Shown here one piece after another: positions 24,256 through 35,422 of a DNA stretch of 64,000 nt. Source of the stretch: Melastoma dodecandrum (taxonomy: Eukaryota > Streptophyta > Magnoliopsida > Myrtales > Melastomataceae); NCBI GenBank assembly GCA_029817715.1, contig JARUPY010000537.1:1922001-1986000 (forward strand), given 5' to 3'. Made by a program: the position numbers and the translations under genes. The notes below the pieces were generated by a model, which did not search any database, had not been told where the DNA came from, and was given only the letters and a program-made list of their open reading frames with translations. Numbering within the stretch: position 1 is the first letter of the stretch; every line of letters starts with the position of its first letter.

Positions 24256-24790
24256 ATTAACGATTTGACATGAGTCCGGAGTCATGTCCGAATCGGGTCC
24301 AACACCCGTTAACCAAAAGTAAACTTTGGAGCAAATGCCACCTTTACGCATGTTTAATGTAAGAGCTAGTAATTAAGGATCCTCGAATCCTACTTTGATT
24401 TTCCGACTTAACCAATTTTTAAAAAGTAAGTCGGTGGTGACTCCGTAATCGTTTACCTAAGTTAAACAATATTTTTACGAAGCCATTTTGGATGAGGGAC
24501 TGACGACACGAGCCGCTCATCGAGTCCTCCTGAACGCTCCTTTGTGAGGCCTACGCGCAGCCTTTCGCCCGTCGCCTTCAAGACTGGAGACGGTTGGCGA
24601 AACGCCCCGCAGGTCCATTCAGGAACCAAGGGAGGGTTCGACCCAATTCCCTTCCGCAGCGTCCGACGTTCGAATCGTGACATTGACCGGTTGGGGCTTT
24701 GGGGAGCGGGCCCGGATCCTCGAGTTGTCCGAACCGCCGCGCGCGTGCTAGGTCGAAAGGCGCGCGTACATTTCAGATAACATTTCAGTG
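24256..24790 (-). mobile_element. Gypsy-type leader/LTR relic
   Basis: Read on the minus strand, the block contains ACGGAGTCACCACCGACTT near 24440, followed by a GGATCCTTAATTACTAG-like stretch. The same order, CGGAGTCGCCACTAACTTA then GGAATTATGGATTACTA, occurs on the plus strand at 50248-50330, so the two are diverged copies of one repeat family. The GGAGTCGCCAC motif is common in 5' regions of plant Tat/Ogre-like Gypsy elements. The adjoining 24480-24780 stretch is unusually GC-rich. Confidence 0.35.
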
Positions 24791-25077
24791 TACATAAACA
24801 TCACACTGCATCAAAATATGTCAAGGTCCTAAAATATGATAATATTTACTATTTCCTTCTATGTTTAGTGTATGAACAGAAATTCGGCAACAAGCAGTGA
24901 AGAATCGAGATGCTTATCGGGAGCGATTACTTTGCATACCATTAACTAAACAAACACATCGGACACACAATATTTCGCTTATGCGTACATTACAATAGAC
25001 GAAGAAAACCGATAAAGGCGAAAGGATGATCACATGAATAGCGTACAACTCCACCAGATGTAGACAGCACGATATGG

Positions 25078-25479
25078 CTAGAATTGACCATACTTGTCAT
25101 ACATAAGCTCACAGTCCTTTAAGTTGACCTTGCAGCCGACATACCCTGCACACACTCTCATCTCAGTAAAAGCAATGTAAAAACAACCGTCACAATCTTG
25201 GACTCCCTCGTGGCACGTTTTGTTCCAGTAACAAGTGTCGTGGTCACCAAGTCCGCTCATAGACTGACTAATGAGCCTTAAACTGTAATGGATGCCTGGG
25301 AGACTGTTAATGCGATTCACTATATGCGTGTACTCACAGGTCTCATCAGGATCGGCTTTCTGGGGACGGCAGAGTATGCTCAGCACTGTTGCATCATACC
25401 CTACCGCCAATATCTTCCAGCAAGCAGAAAAAAGTAGAGCAACGAACAGAAAGAACGCATGTCTGGGTGGTACCGCCAT
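25078..25479 (-). CDS. Secreted Gnk2/DUF26-domain protein (ginkbilobin-like)
   Basis: 133 residues, single exon. A clear signal peptide (hydrophobic FFLFVALLFSACW, cleavage near residue 26) leaves about 107 residues, the size of ginkbilobin-2. Cysteines lie at 20, 37, 48, 83, 89, 96, 99, 110, 116 and 123. The core CHEGVQDCDGC, IAFTEMR and the end LKDCELMYDKYGQF follow the Gnk2/DUF26 pattern, which normally ends YDxCxLRYSxxxF. The usual C-x8-C-x2-C spacing is C-x6-C-x2-C here. Family members are apoplastic; some bind mannose and inhibit fungi, others are domains of cysteine-rich receptor kinases. No kinase follows, so this is the single-domain secreted type. A broken partial copy lies just upstream. 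Antifungal activity is only inferred. Confidence 0.75.
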   Translation of the reverse strand: MAVPPRHAFFLFVALLFSACWKILAVGYDATVLSILCRPQKADPDETCEYTHIVNRINSLPGIHYSLRLISQSMSGLGDHDTCYWNKTCHEGVQDCDGCFYIAFTEMRVCAGYVGCKVNLKDCELMYDKYGQF

Positions 25480-26540
25480 GGGCCTATGTTGTTTCTGAAG
25501 GTGTTAGATTGATGGTTGGGAAAACGCGATCATTGCTTTTAAATGGAGAGCGATCTCGATTTCTACGTCAGATCCCATGTCTGTCACATTTGTTTTCTTC
25601 AATAACTCAGACGTTTTCAATGAGGAAACCGAATGGCAGAAAACAATATAATGCCGTCCCCTCTTTCAACGTTCTTACATCGTTCAATTTAAATTAATAC
25701 TTTGCCGAAACTAGAAAGTTCGGCAGATAAAAACAATGGGAACTCCCTTTCTTGTATCAGTCCTCCAAAACACGAAAGTTTGGCGAAACTTGCTAATCAG
25801 CACTCGCCCTTCTGTCCATTTTCCTGTCTGCCCGTTTGCTGTCAAGTTGTACATCACGAGCGGACTACGCCTTACTGCAACACTCTTCGGAATCTCTACT
25901 TCCTTGCAGGAGACTTCGCCTAGAATCAATCATACCAACTAATGAGTGTTTCCATGTTTTGGCTCGCCCTGTCAGGGAAACTGTCAAATTTGTTTACTAT
26001 ATGCGTGTACTAACAGGGCTCACCAGGATCACTTTCTGGGGACCACAGTAGCCTACCGCCAATATCTTCCAGCAAGCACAAAAAAGTAGAGCAAGGAACA
26101 GAAAGAACGCACTTCTGGGTGGTACTGCCATGGCTCTATGTTGTTTCTGAAGGTGTTAGATTGATGGTTGGGTAACCGTGATCATTGTTTTCAAACGGAG
26201 AGCGATCACGTATTTCTTCATCAGATCACATGTCTGTCACATTTGTTTTCTTAAAAACTCAGACATTTCAATGAGGAAACCGAATGGTAGAAAACAATAA
26301 AATGCTGTCCCAGCCTTTCAACGTTCTTACATCGTTCAAATTAAAATACTGTGCCGAAACTTGAAAGTTCGGCAGATAAAAAAACTGGGAAATCCCTTTC
26401 TTGTATCTTTCCTCCAAAACACCAAAGTTCGGCGAAACTTGGTAATCGGCCACTTGCCCTTCTGTCCTGTCCTGTCTGCCCGTTTGCTGTCAAGTTGTTC
26501 GTATTCGACTTCCTTGCAGGAAACTTCGCCTAGAATCATA
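25316..26540 (-). repeat. Tandem segmental duplication covering the 5' half and promoter of the Gnk2 gene
   Basis: Copy 1 (about 25316-25942) and copy 2 (about 25995-26540) share long near-identical stretches such as CTATATGCGTGTACT, CCGCCAATATCTTCCAGCAA and GAAGGTGTTAGATTGATGGT, and the upstream GAAAGTTCGGCAGATAAAAA. The copied part includes the start codon, signal-peptide coding region and about 450 bp upstream, but not the C-terminal half. Small deletions distinguish the copies. Confidence 0.85.
25995..26131 (-). pseudogene. Truncated duplicate of the Gnk2-like gene
   Basis: The start codon is at 26129-26131 in the same context as the intact gene. The signal-peptide region is recognisable. 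About 25-30 bp following it are missing relative to the intact copy, and homology stops where the intact gene would enter its second half. None of the cysteine core is present. Confidence 0.75.
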
Positions 26541-26742
26541 CCCGGTGCCTTACAAGAGAAACATCCGTTAAAAATCAACACCTTCTCAAAACTTCCTGGT
26601 TCTTCTCTTCAGGATCATTCACCGACAGTGAGGAAGATATTTTCCTCAATTTGTGGTAAATTCACCGTCCTAATAATATTGGTAAATCGTGTGGTATAAT
26701 TTAAACTATAGTGGCTAGATTTACTACACATCCTAGGGGCAA

Positions 26743-27746
26743 TGGTCACGGCTATTCTACCGTGGGCAGTAGATAACGTGAGTACGAAACAGAACAGTAA
26801 CCAACTGTTTTGTACCTTTTTACGAAACAGTAGGTCACTGTTTCGTATTTTATGAAATTAGTTCACGAACCACTTCGTACTTTCTTATAAAACAGTGTCA
26901 TTGGGCCCTGTAAAATCAAACGGGCTTTGGTTCGTAAAGTACAAAGTGGTTTCGTAAAATATGAACCACTTCGTACTATATTACTAAATGGTTTCGTAGT
27001 TCGTACTTTTTTACGAAACGATACCTTTGAGCATCGTAAAATCGAACGGGCTTTAGTTCGTAAAGTACGAAGTGGTTTCGTAAAATACGAACATGTTCAT
27101 ACTTTTTTACAAAACAGTGCCTTTGGTTTCATAAAATTTTACAAGCTTTTATTCGTAGCACATCGTAAAATTTAACTAAACTAATTTTGTAAAGTACAAC
27201 AAAAGTACAAAATTGTAACAAAGTACCCGAACCTAATTCCAAACCTATAACAAAGGACGTAATCTCAACAATTCAATTTCTCATCTGGGGGCCTTTTTTG
27301 TTTTCTTTTCCCTTTGAATCGAGCACGACTCCTTCGAGGAAGACGTTCCCGAGGACTTAGCTCGGAGCTGTAGTGCTGGTGGTTTGTTCGTACTCGAGTT
27401 CGCGACCTTCATTCGGCTATGAAACCTAAACTCCATCGCCCTTACGTTGACTCTGCAAACGCTCTGTATGGAAATGGTTGAATTTCCATGACCCCTTGTA
27501 TTCGCCTAGGAATTCGACCAGCCAGGAAAATTCTCGGATCATCGAGGACGAGGCCAAAGTGGGTCTTCTCTCGAATGGAAAAAAAGGGTACTATTTTGTA
27601 AAAAAGTATGAAAACTTCGTACCTTTTTACGAGCTGGTTTCGTAAAGTTTGAAATAGTAACCTATTGTCTCATAAAAAAGTACGATACAGTGAGTTTATG
27701 TTTCGTACTCACGTTATCTACCGCCCACGGTAGAATAGCCGCGACC
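26743..27746. mobile_element. Non-autonomous Mutator-like (MULE) element
   Basis: 48-bp terminal inverted repeats at 26744-26791 and 27699-27746 differ at only two positions. They contain CGGCTATTCTACCGTGGGC followed by GTAGATAACGTGAGTACG. The flanks TAGGGGCAA (26734-26742) and TGGGGGCAA (27747-27755) make a 9-bp target-site duplication with one mismatch, as Mutator elements produce. The interior has many CGTAAAGTACGAA / TTTACGAAAC words on both strands (26800-27200 and 27590-27690) around a more complex core at about 27280-27560. There is no transposase. The core could be captured host sequence, as in Pack-MULEs, but I do not recognise it. Confidence 0.75.
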
Positions 27747-27755
27747 TGGGGGCAA

Positions 27756-30700
27756 GAGTCCCCCATTTGTAAATCCCCTCCAAGAAGTAATAAATATTTC
27801 ACTTCTCTCCCTCTCTCGTTCAAAGTTAGGATTTTGGTGGGCTCACAAATTCTCCCAGAGTGCATTATTATTCTTGGTGTCCGAGTGCAACGACATCATC
27901 GGTAGCCACTTCATCACGAGAATGCTGGTTAGGAACTACATCCTCACAGGAAACCTTACCAAGAATAACAATCGCAATCACGCTATCCAAAGGTTATGAC
28001 AATTAACTACGAATACTTTTAAATAAGTTTTCAATTTCTATTGATTTAGTCCAACTTAAAATGAAGTACTTGTCTATTCAATTATGTAACCATTAACAAT
28101 TATTAAATAATAATAAAGATACAATTATTCTTTATCTAAAAACTTAATTAGTTTATTTATCGATTTGGTAAGAGAAGAAGTCAAACTAAATTTAGGAAAC
28201 ATTTACCTTCGAATAACATACGACTCTGTCCATCATAAAAATGGTTCCTAATCTTCTTAACAACTAATCTACATGCAATAAGGAGATTTATATTCCAAAT
28301 GACCAGCTTCTAGCTGGATGTCCTTTAAGAGAACATCCACTATAATAAACGTATTATTATTCTATGTACGAAGGATAATAACAAAACAAAAAATTATTCT
28401 TCCTCGCCATATCAACATTTGAATGAAATTGTTTTGGGTTTTGTTTAAGGAAAAGTATATAAAAGGGACCTAATTTCTTATTTCTAAAGAATTAAGTACA
28501 TTTATCAAAGAAATTGGGCTTCGGAAATATAAAACTCATTTGGACCGACCCTCAGGCTAGCTTTGGAAGTAATGATCCAAAATGTTAGGAATAAAGCAGT
28601 TGATTAGAGCCTGGGTAAAGGCCACGCGATTGTTGTCGTGGTCGGATACGCTGGGCAGGCTACGTCACATTGCCTCTGTGAGAGAACCTTGGAAAAAGGT
28701 CTTCGACAACTCCTTGTTCAACAGAATCGATAATCTCCCCCCACGCGCTTATTAAGCACTTGACCTTGTTGTGCCCAGATGGGTCTACGTTTGTCTCTGG
28801 TTGTCCGAACGTGAGCAATCTGGCACGCTCACACAAGGGTTATGGTGGAAAACAACCCGGCTGTCTTTGATAAACTTCTGGAACATCGATGAATGTCCGT
28901 TGTCGTCCATAACTATCCAGAAGGATTTCGAAATGTCGTCCATTCGTCGTTTTGATGATCGTGATTTTCTTATCAGATGTGGCAGAGCAATGGCAGTCTT
29001 CTTAATTTTCCTCATAAGACGCATTGCGTCGCAGAAGCGGAGGACTGTATTGGTGGTTTGATCGTTGTAAATTTCAAACCGTGATAACATTTCTGCATGT
29101 TCGCATACTTAACCCTTAGGAGTCTGATCACTACCAAAACTAGAGGTCGCTGGAATTTTTATTAAGTTTACAAGGTCATCATTACAACTTTCGCCCAAAA
29201 CTTTACAATGAGACTCTATTATGAAGTTGTTCCCCAGACAATACCTGAATCTCTCCGTCTTCCTGGACGATACCTGAATTTCTCCATCTTCCTCATTGTC
29301 TTTCAAGTCCCGTCGAAGGATGCCACATGGAAGAGGGCAGAATGCACTCATGTTAAGTCTCCAACATACTCGCAAACATTTCACCCAAAAAAAAAGAATA
29401 TTGCCACTTCTCTCTACGGCTGGGCCTTGTAGTTCTGATCACTACAGGGCCAAACACCAGACAGAGGAGTTAAGCAATGCAATATTTGTGAGTAGGGAGA
29501 ATTCTCCCTCCTGTAAGGTTTTGGACATAGGCTCTCGACGTATTTAAGGTTGAGGACATAGGCTCTGTGGGAGAATTTAGGTGAGCAACGGTTGGTGATC
29601 CCTAACAGACATGAGATTGATTTAGAATACAGTTTTATGGGAGGAGAAGACATTCGCATTTGAAACCAAATGCCTTCCTGTCAAAACCGTGAACAATAAT
29701 TATCTCCATTGCAAAAGTAACATTGGATTGCCAAAACCATGAATAGTAAATACCTCCCTTGAAAAAGTAACATTGGAAAAGCTTTTTTTTCACAATGTTT
29801 ACCGGAATAAAACCATATCTTTTTTCCATTTGATCTCAACCTACAAGCCAATGTGTCGAGTCGGGAGAAGTGTGCCTTCACTACACAAGATGAAGTCAAT
29901 TAAAGTTTATTCCCTTCGAAAGAAAGCAAGCGTAAAGCTCCGTGCGATGTAAAAGCGTACGAAGTACACACCATAGAAGAGAAGGGACAATCATTCCTAG
30001 GCCTGCCTTTTGATGCAAGCAACCAATTAGTAACTCCTTTGGATAAAAACATGTTTCCATAAAATAACAATTCGTACATAAATGAAATGATTTAGAAAAT
30101 GCAACGATTTTAATATTTTGAAATACCCGCTACCAACTAAAGAATACCAAACTTAATACAAGCCAAACATCATCACGATATAGCCTGCTTCGTTGCAAAC
30201 ATTCACTTGCAGTGGTCATCTCGAAAAAACATGCCCCACCTCCTACTATGCAACGTCCTCCGAAACAAAGGGGAGGTTAAATAAACGCGTATATAGAAAG
30301 GTTAACGCTGAGGAAACTTACAACGATGAACCCACGAATACAGTCCTCTGCTTCTACAACTCCCAAACCTGTCTGTGCATATGAAAGCGAATAACCATTC
30401 TGTTGGACTCCAACATTGAAACAATTGGGATTCGTTTGTTAAAAAGCGCGGTTCTCCATAGACAGGGAGATACAAATAATGTGAGAAGATTCCAGTGCTT
30501 CCAGATGGGCCGACATCCATACATTTATATTACACGTCCACGTCTGTAAATCCGAATCGTTGAAAAACACGTGTCGGGATAATCGCACGTGGAAATGTAT
30601 CTGCAGAGGAATATTGGCTCTTCCATCAAAGTATCTGGTCGGTACGTCAATGGATAGTGGCATCCTCGTAAGGTGGTGGGTGAACAAGCTGGAGGCAGAG

Positions 30701-31880
30701 ATTAAATGTTTGAAGAGTATTGGAAGAGGCGACACTCCGAGGCATTGCATATTTTGGATGGAAGAACCGTGACTGGACTGCCGTCCAACAGGGAGTGGAG
30801 TGCCTAAAAAAATTCGCTTACTAGGATGGGTGCCCAAGACAGGATTACCTATCGCATCTTCTTCACATACCAGATCGCCGATCAATGCGTTGTTTCTGAG
30901 TTGGAGGAAAACTTTTCTCTCGGACCTAGGCTCTCAAGGGATCAAGTCTTTTTTCAGAAGATCTACCGCATGTATGTTGGACGATATAAAGCATGAACAT
31001 AATGTGCGAATGAGCTTCACAAGTATGCGGGATCGGCCATGTATTTCATTAACAATGCGAATATGTTGGAATTCGGAAGAAACCTTTAAAATTAACCCTT
31101 ACGGTTCCCCATGAGCCACTAATCGAATGCTCTGCTTAAAAGCCGAGCCTTTTTAAATTTGTACATTCCATAATGAATAAATGTAGGAACAGTTAAATGG
31201 CATGCATGAATTTAAGATGTACATGTGACCTGATATGTAAGAATAGTAGATGCACATAAATAAACAGTGAAATGATATGTACAGAAAACGGAAAAACAAA
31301 TATTAACAGCGCAATGACATGTACAGAAAACGGAAACACAATTATTAACAATTTACCGACAAGTATGAAAGAAGAAGATACATATGTCTGAACAGTACAA
31401 CGATATATACTAAAAAACCTATACATGTCTGAATAGTTTGCCGGCATGTATGAACAATTGACAAATGTCGACGGTCGGTCACATTTCTGTATTCACGGTA
31501 GTCTCGGGCACAGGATATTAGCGGCGACCATCGCCCTTTGCTAATATGTCCTGTCGTCGTCGCAAGCTTATGGGGTTGGGATTCGTGATCTTGCTGGGTC
31601 CCTTGATTTGTCGGAGGGGAGTGCCCAGGAATTGTTGTGGTCCTCCTGGGAATGATTAATGTTGTCCCTTTTCCTTTATCTTGCTGTCAGGAGAGAGCTG
31701 CCGAGACATTCGTAGGATCAGCCACACGTTCTGTTGCTCTCTCAATTTATAAAGCAAACTTCAACTTTCTTTGGCTTAACACGTGATACAATTTCAGTGT
31801 ATCAAAAAGGACGATTATTGTTGTACACTCATGTAATGGAAAAGATACGATTCACTCTTCCAGTGGAAGTTTCTACGATC
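27756..31880. other. Intergenic DNA with unrecognised coding-like remnants
   Basis: 27900-28560 is AT-rich and featureless. 28600-29100 and 30190-31110 have coding-like composition but are full of stops on both strands. A roughly 45-bp segment near 29035-29080 (read on the minus strand: ACAACGATCAAACCACCAATA…) recurs in inverse orientation at about 30310-30355 (ACAACGATGAACCCACGAATA…). These may be remains of one gene family, which I cannot name. 31190-31450 repeats ACATGTACAGAAAACGGAAA-like words. No gene is supported. Confidence 0.35.
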
Positions 31881-31883
31881 ATA

Positions 31884-34064
31884 CTAAGTCACAACAAGCT
31901 CGACGACAGAAGGATCTTCCAGTTCTTGGAAGTGATTGGTCCGGCCGTAGTGAGCCAAAAGGAGCCACACATGAGTCAACAGCTCCCCACCCATCCTTAA
32001 CTGCTGGCAATGGTACTTTGAGTTGCTCTCTTTGGCAGCAAAGACGAGTTTCTCGATCCAGACGTTGCAGATGATCTCTTCCTTGGTGGCCATGTCGTAC
32101 TTATCGATTTCGGTCGCTAGCCGACACCCATGGAACAGAAGGAACTTCCTCCTGTCCTCCTTGGCAATCGTCACGTCGAGGTCTGTCATCACGCTTTGGC
32201 GCAACTCTTTCAATTTCATCTTCCTATCCATTTTCCCCATCCCTGAATTTTGCAGGCTGATGAAGAAATTCATTGCCTCAATGTATGTATCCATGAACTT
32301 GAGGGATGTGATCCTTGGGGTTGGCAGCATTTGAGGATGGTGTATTAATAGGTACATCATGTAGCGTGACAGGATCGAGCAACTGATGCTCCTTTCTGAT
32401 CTATTGACGCGATTCACGTTGTCTCCAGAGTCTAATACTAACTCAGTAGCGATGTGCCAAACAATGATGCTCTGATCGAATGCCAACCCATTTCTCCTTT
32501 TTGGCTCTGGCTTCCTCAACTTCTTCGACGCATATTCTCCCAAGATGACTTCCAATTCGATGCTCCACTTGAACTCCTCCAGCTTATTCAACTTCTCCAG
32601 CGGATATTTTCCCTGGGTGACCTCAGCATTGTCTGCAGTCCTCTCCATGATACTCCATTTCAAATTTTCTGGTATCGACTCGTAGCTCCTGTAAGCATAC
32701 TTGTATATCTTCTCGTCAATCTGGAAGGATCTCAGGAGGCGATCATAGAACCGGTGTTTCTCACGAAGGGAGTAGCTCAGGATGCTGAACTGTGCGACCG
32801 TGTTGGACCAACGCTGCCTCTTTGACAGCTGTTGAAACATGTTGATGAACTTGAGGGTATTGAGTTTTCTCTTCCTGATCAACCAGCAGGCCATCTTGTC
32901 AGAGAAGACGAGTAACATAAGGGCATAACCTTCCAAGAAGATTGCCCCTCCGAGCAAAACCAAGGTCGTGCGGAGCTCGGCCGGGGAGTATTGATTACGA
33001 TGAGCTTCCACCAAGGAAAAGATAACCATGGCAGCTACAGTGATGAGTATGGTTGTGGTACGAGAAACGGCACCCCATGCAGAGGCTGCCACGTACGCCT
33101 TGGTGTAGAGAACATTGAACAAGAGCCCGAGCTCAATCTCGATGATCTTAAAAATGGACCAGAAGTTCCTGCCATCTAGCAGGGCTCGGCTTTTATCGCG
33201 GTCCAAGGTAAAGAGGCTGAAATCAACAAAGACAGGCTGAGAAATCTGGAAGAGTGCCTCCGCTGTTGACAGCTCTTCCAGGGTGAGGATTTCATTGGGG
33301 ATACTGGGTAAATCCGAGTCAATCTGAAGGATGTCTTCTCGAAGTGGGACCTCGTTCACTTGGTGAGGCACGACCCGGAACCCTTCGGCAATCATCAGCT
33401 TCTGCTCCTCGACGACCTTGGAGAAAACCGAGGGGCCAGAGGAAATCGAACGGCGGAACCTCTCAGAGCTAGCCAACCACAGGACGCAAACCCTCTCGCC
33501 ATACTTGATCAACCCAGCTAGCAGCATCCCAATCGTCAGCGCCGAGAGGGCCGAATCGTTCCACGTAGCCACAAAGACGTAAAGGCTCATCCCGGCCTGG
33601 GTACACAAGGATAGCAAGTGCCTCGACCAGAGCTCGTTGTCCTCAAGGGAGTAGGCAGTAATCGTTTCAGGACCACCCAGGTGCAGCAACAGGAAGGGCG
33701 CCCAAAACGCATTCAGCTGGATGCTGTGGTCCTTCTTAGGGAGGGACGCCCTCACTACCCTGGTAGTGATTATGCCGATCGCATAGACCGCCACTGCGTC
33801 GGCCGACAGGTAGGCAATCCAGGTGAACAAGGTGGATAGTAGACCACAAGTATATCTGCGGCGTTTTCCCATAATTATCAAAAAGATTTGAATGGTCAGG
33901 CTCAAGAGCACCACTCCAGGGGGCTCCCATTCGTGCCAGAGGCTCTTGAAGAAATCCACAGCTGCCCTTCTATCGGAAGTGATGCTGCCCCCGACGCGGT
34001 CGCCAAGAGTTAATGACGACTGAGTATGTGCAGAGAAACCTATCGTCGTCAAAAGGAGGAGCAT
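31884..34064 (-). CDS. DUF4220/DUF594 multi-pass membrane protein
   Basis: Single exon, 726 residues from the first ATG at 34064; the frame is open upstream to 34139 but has no ATG there. The N-terminal half is the DUF4220 region. It has a LWHEWE motif, a first hydrophobic span (VVLLSLTIQIFLIIMG, about 50-65), a span with LSADAVAVYAIGI, and further spans near WAPFLLLHLGGPE and in the middle of the protein (ALMLLVF). The last 60 residues are a good DUF594 domain ending in GGELLTHVWLLLAHYG, followed by a short tail. Length and domain order are normal for the family, which is plant-specific, often intron-less and tandemly duplicated. Its biochemical role is unknown. Short ORFs on the opposite strand are shadows. 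No neighbours suggest a pathway. Confidence 0.9.
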   Translation of the reverse strand: MLLLLTTIGFSAHTQSSLTLGDRVGGSITSDRRAAVDFFKSLWHEWEPPGVVLLSLTIQIFLIIMGKRRRYTCGLLSTLFTWIAYLSADAVAVYAIGIITTRVVRASLPKKDHSIQLNAFWAPFLLLHLGGPETITAYSLEDNELWSRHLLSLCTQAGMSLYVFVATWNDSALSALTIGMLLAGLIKYGERVCVLWLASSERFRRSISSGPSVFSKVVEEQKLMIAEGFRVVPHQVNEVPLREDILQIDSDLPSIPNEILTLEELSTAEALFQISQPVFVDFSLFTLDRDKSRALLDGRNFWSIFKIIEIELGLLFNVLYTKAYVAASAWGAVSRTTTILITVAAMVIFSLVEAHRNQYSPAELRTTLVLLGGAIFLEGYALMLLVFSDKMACWLIRKRKLNTLKFINMFQQLSKRQRWSNTVAQFSILSYSLREKHRFYDRLLRSFQIDEKIYKYAYRSYESIPENLKWSIMERTADNAEVTQGKYPLEKLNKLEEFKWSIELEVILGEYASKKLRKPEPKRRNGLAFDQSIIVWHIATELVLDSGDNVNRVNRSERSISCSILSRYMMYLLIHHPQMLPTPRITSLKFMDTYIEAMNFFISLQNSGMGKMDRKMKLKELRQSVMTDLDVTIAKEDRRKFLLFHGCRLATEIDKYDMATKEEIICNVWIEKLVFAAKESNSKYHCQQLRMGGELLTHVWLLLAHYGRTNHFQELEDPSVVELVVT

Positions 34065-34139
34065 TTTCGACTGGGATTTGATTGATTTAAACTCTATGTG
34101 GGGTTCAAAGAGCTGATTTTGCGTCTCAAGATGTTGCAA

Positions 34140-35040
34140 GAGTTATATCCCCTCCTTCATTTCGCTCCCTCCTTAAAAAACAATAGCGACTAACTCACAG
34201 AGAAAAGCGCAAGTCATGCGATGCCCGGAAGACCAGCTCAGCCACCCCATTTCAGGGGAGCCTGAATACAACTGGAATTACAGAAAAGATGTAGACTGAT
34301 ACAGTCACAGAAGAGGACGTGGACTTCAATTATAAATGATTCTCCATCTAGAAGGCTTTGAGCATTGCAGGTTTTATTCCTCGAAGCGTATCATCTTTAC
34401 TTGGTAAGAAACTTATGCATTGTCGGAAATCTTTGGGTTCCTTTGAATGTTGGGGAAGGAATATTTGACAACGAACAGAAAAGAGAGCGGGAAAGGAGAG
34501 AAAGAAAGCGAAGAAGAAAAGTGGCTTTGTTTTTAATAATATAAAGTAAAGGTACCGAACAAAGGATCGCACTAATATGGCATAACAACTTCAATCGGAG
34601 TTTGATACGTAGAATTAAGGGAAAATAAATTATGTTATTGATTTACGTGTGAAAACGAGCCTACCCGCTTACGAGCCGATTCAATCAAAGTTCTGTTTGA
34701 ATTCGAAATTGACCGAACTTGAACCGGCTCGTTAATGAAACGGATTGTTCTTCGAGCATTAAGACTTATGCTTCGGTGGCTCAAAAGCGGCACACGAGCC
34801 TGATACAGGCCAAAATCAGACATCCAATAGTACGACTATCACAAACAACTCAGGAATAAATAGTACATGGGACAATGGAGTAGATAGGATAAGAACTGAA
34901 CAAAGAGTAAACAACTGATCAAAGAGTTGTACAAGATAGAAGCATCGACCACCAGAACAGAACAACGCGAGAGTTGATCAGGGTCGGTAGAAAACAAAAA
35001 GACAAGTGGAATACAAACAAAGAGGATTACAGCGGAAAGC
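34140..35040. other. Non-coding 5' flank of the DUF4220 gene
   Basis: No gene. A run of GAAAGGAGAGAAAGAAAGCGAAGAAG purine-rich sequence lies at 34490-34520. 34650-34800 holds a patch rich in CGAGCC/CCGGCTCG words that may be an old repeat. Confidence 0.35.
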
Positions 35041-35041
35041 T

Positions 35042-35422
35042 TCATGTTGTATTCCAATGAAGATACTTACGACGGTACCATATAAGGAAACTCCTATACT
35101 GGACATAGTGTTTGAACTTGTTCCAGTAATCAGAATGAGGAGGGTCATAAGGATTTAGGTACCAGTTTTTGTCTGGGTCTTCGGAGATGTCAAAAGCAAG
35201 ATGGGCTAGGACCTTACTCTCAATGACCTTGACAGTTTTTCTTTCTGTCTTGGAGTCAAGCCACCGGATGTAGTAGGAGATTCTTTTCAGGTGGGTTGGA
35301 AACTTCCATGAAGGCTCTTGACCTTCCCTGTTACTAATCAAAGAAGTAAAGTGGTTATAGAGTCTCCAACTCTGAGGGAAAGGGGGTTTTTGCAGACATC
35401 GTCTTCTCGGAGAAAGTCTCAT
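35042..35422 (-). CDS. Unrecognised 126-residue ORF downstream of the viral promoter-like region
   Basis: Basic, aromatic-rich ORF (many Trp, Tyr and Arg; for example HYVQYRSFLIWYRRK near the C terminus). No domain was recognised. It starts about 560 bp downstream (minus strand) of a TATA box at 35979-35987. In a pararetrovirus the first ORF follows the long pregenomic RNA leader at a similar distance. It may therefore be the first viral ORF of a second, truncated genome turn, or a chance ORF. I cannot separate these. Confidence 0.3.
   Translation of the reverse strand: MRLSPRRRCLQKPPFPQSWRLYNHFTSLISNREGQEPSWKFPTHLKRISYYIRWLDSKTERKTVKVIESKVLAHLAFDISEDPDKNWYLNPYDPPHSDYWNKFKHYVQYRSFLIWYRRKYLHWNTT

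Noticed and set aside
24544..24780. GC-rich ORFs on both strands
   Set aside because: High GC removes stops by chance. The block is part of a Gypsy-like relic with no domain in any frame.
25078..25479. Interpretation as a cysteine-rich receptor-like kinase (CRK)
   Set aside because: There is only one DUF26-type domain and no transmembrane or kinase coding follows on the minus strand.
26927..27175. 82-codon ORF inside the Mutator-like element
   Set aside because: It translates repeated CGTAAAGTACGAA words (VRKVxSGFVKYE repeats) and is not a gene.
32023..33839. Several plus-strand ORFs over the DUF4220 gene
   Set aside because: They are antisense shadows of a well-supported 726-residue protein.
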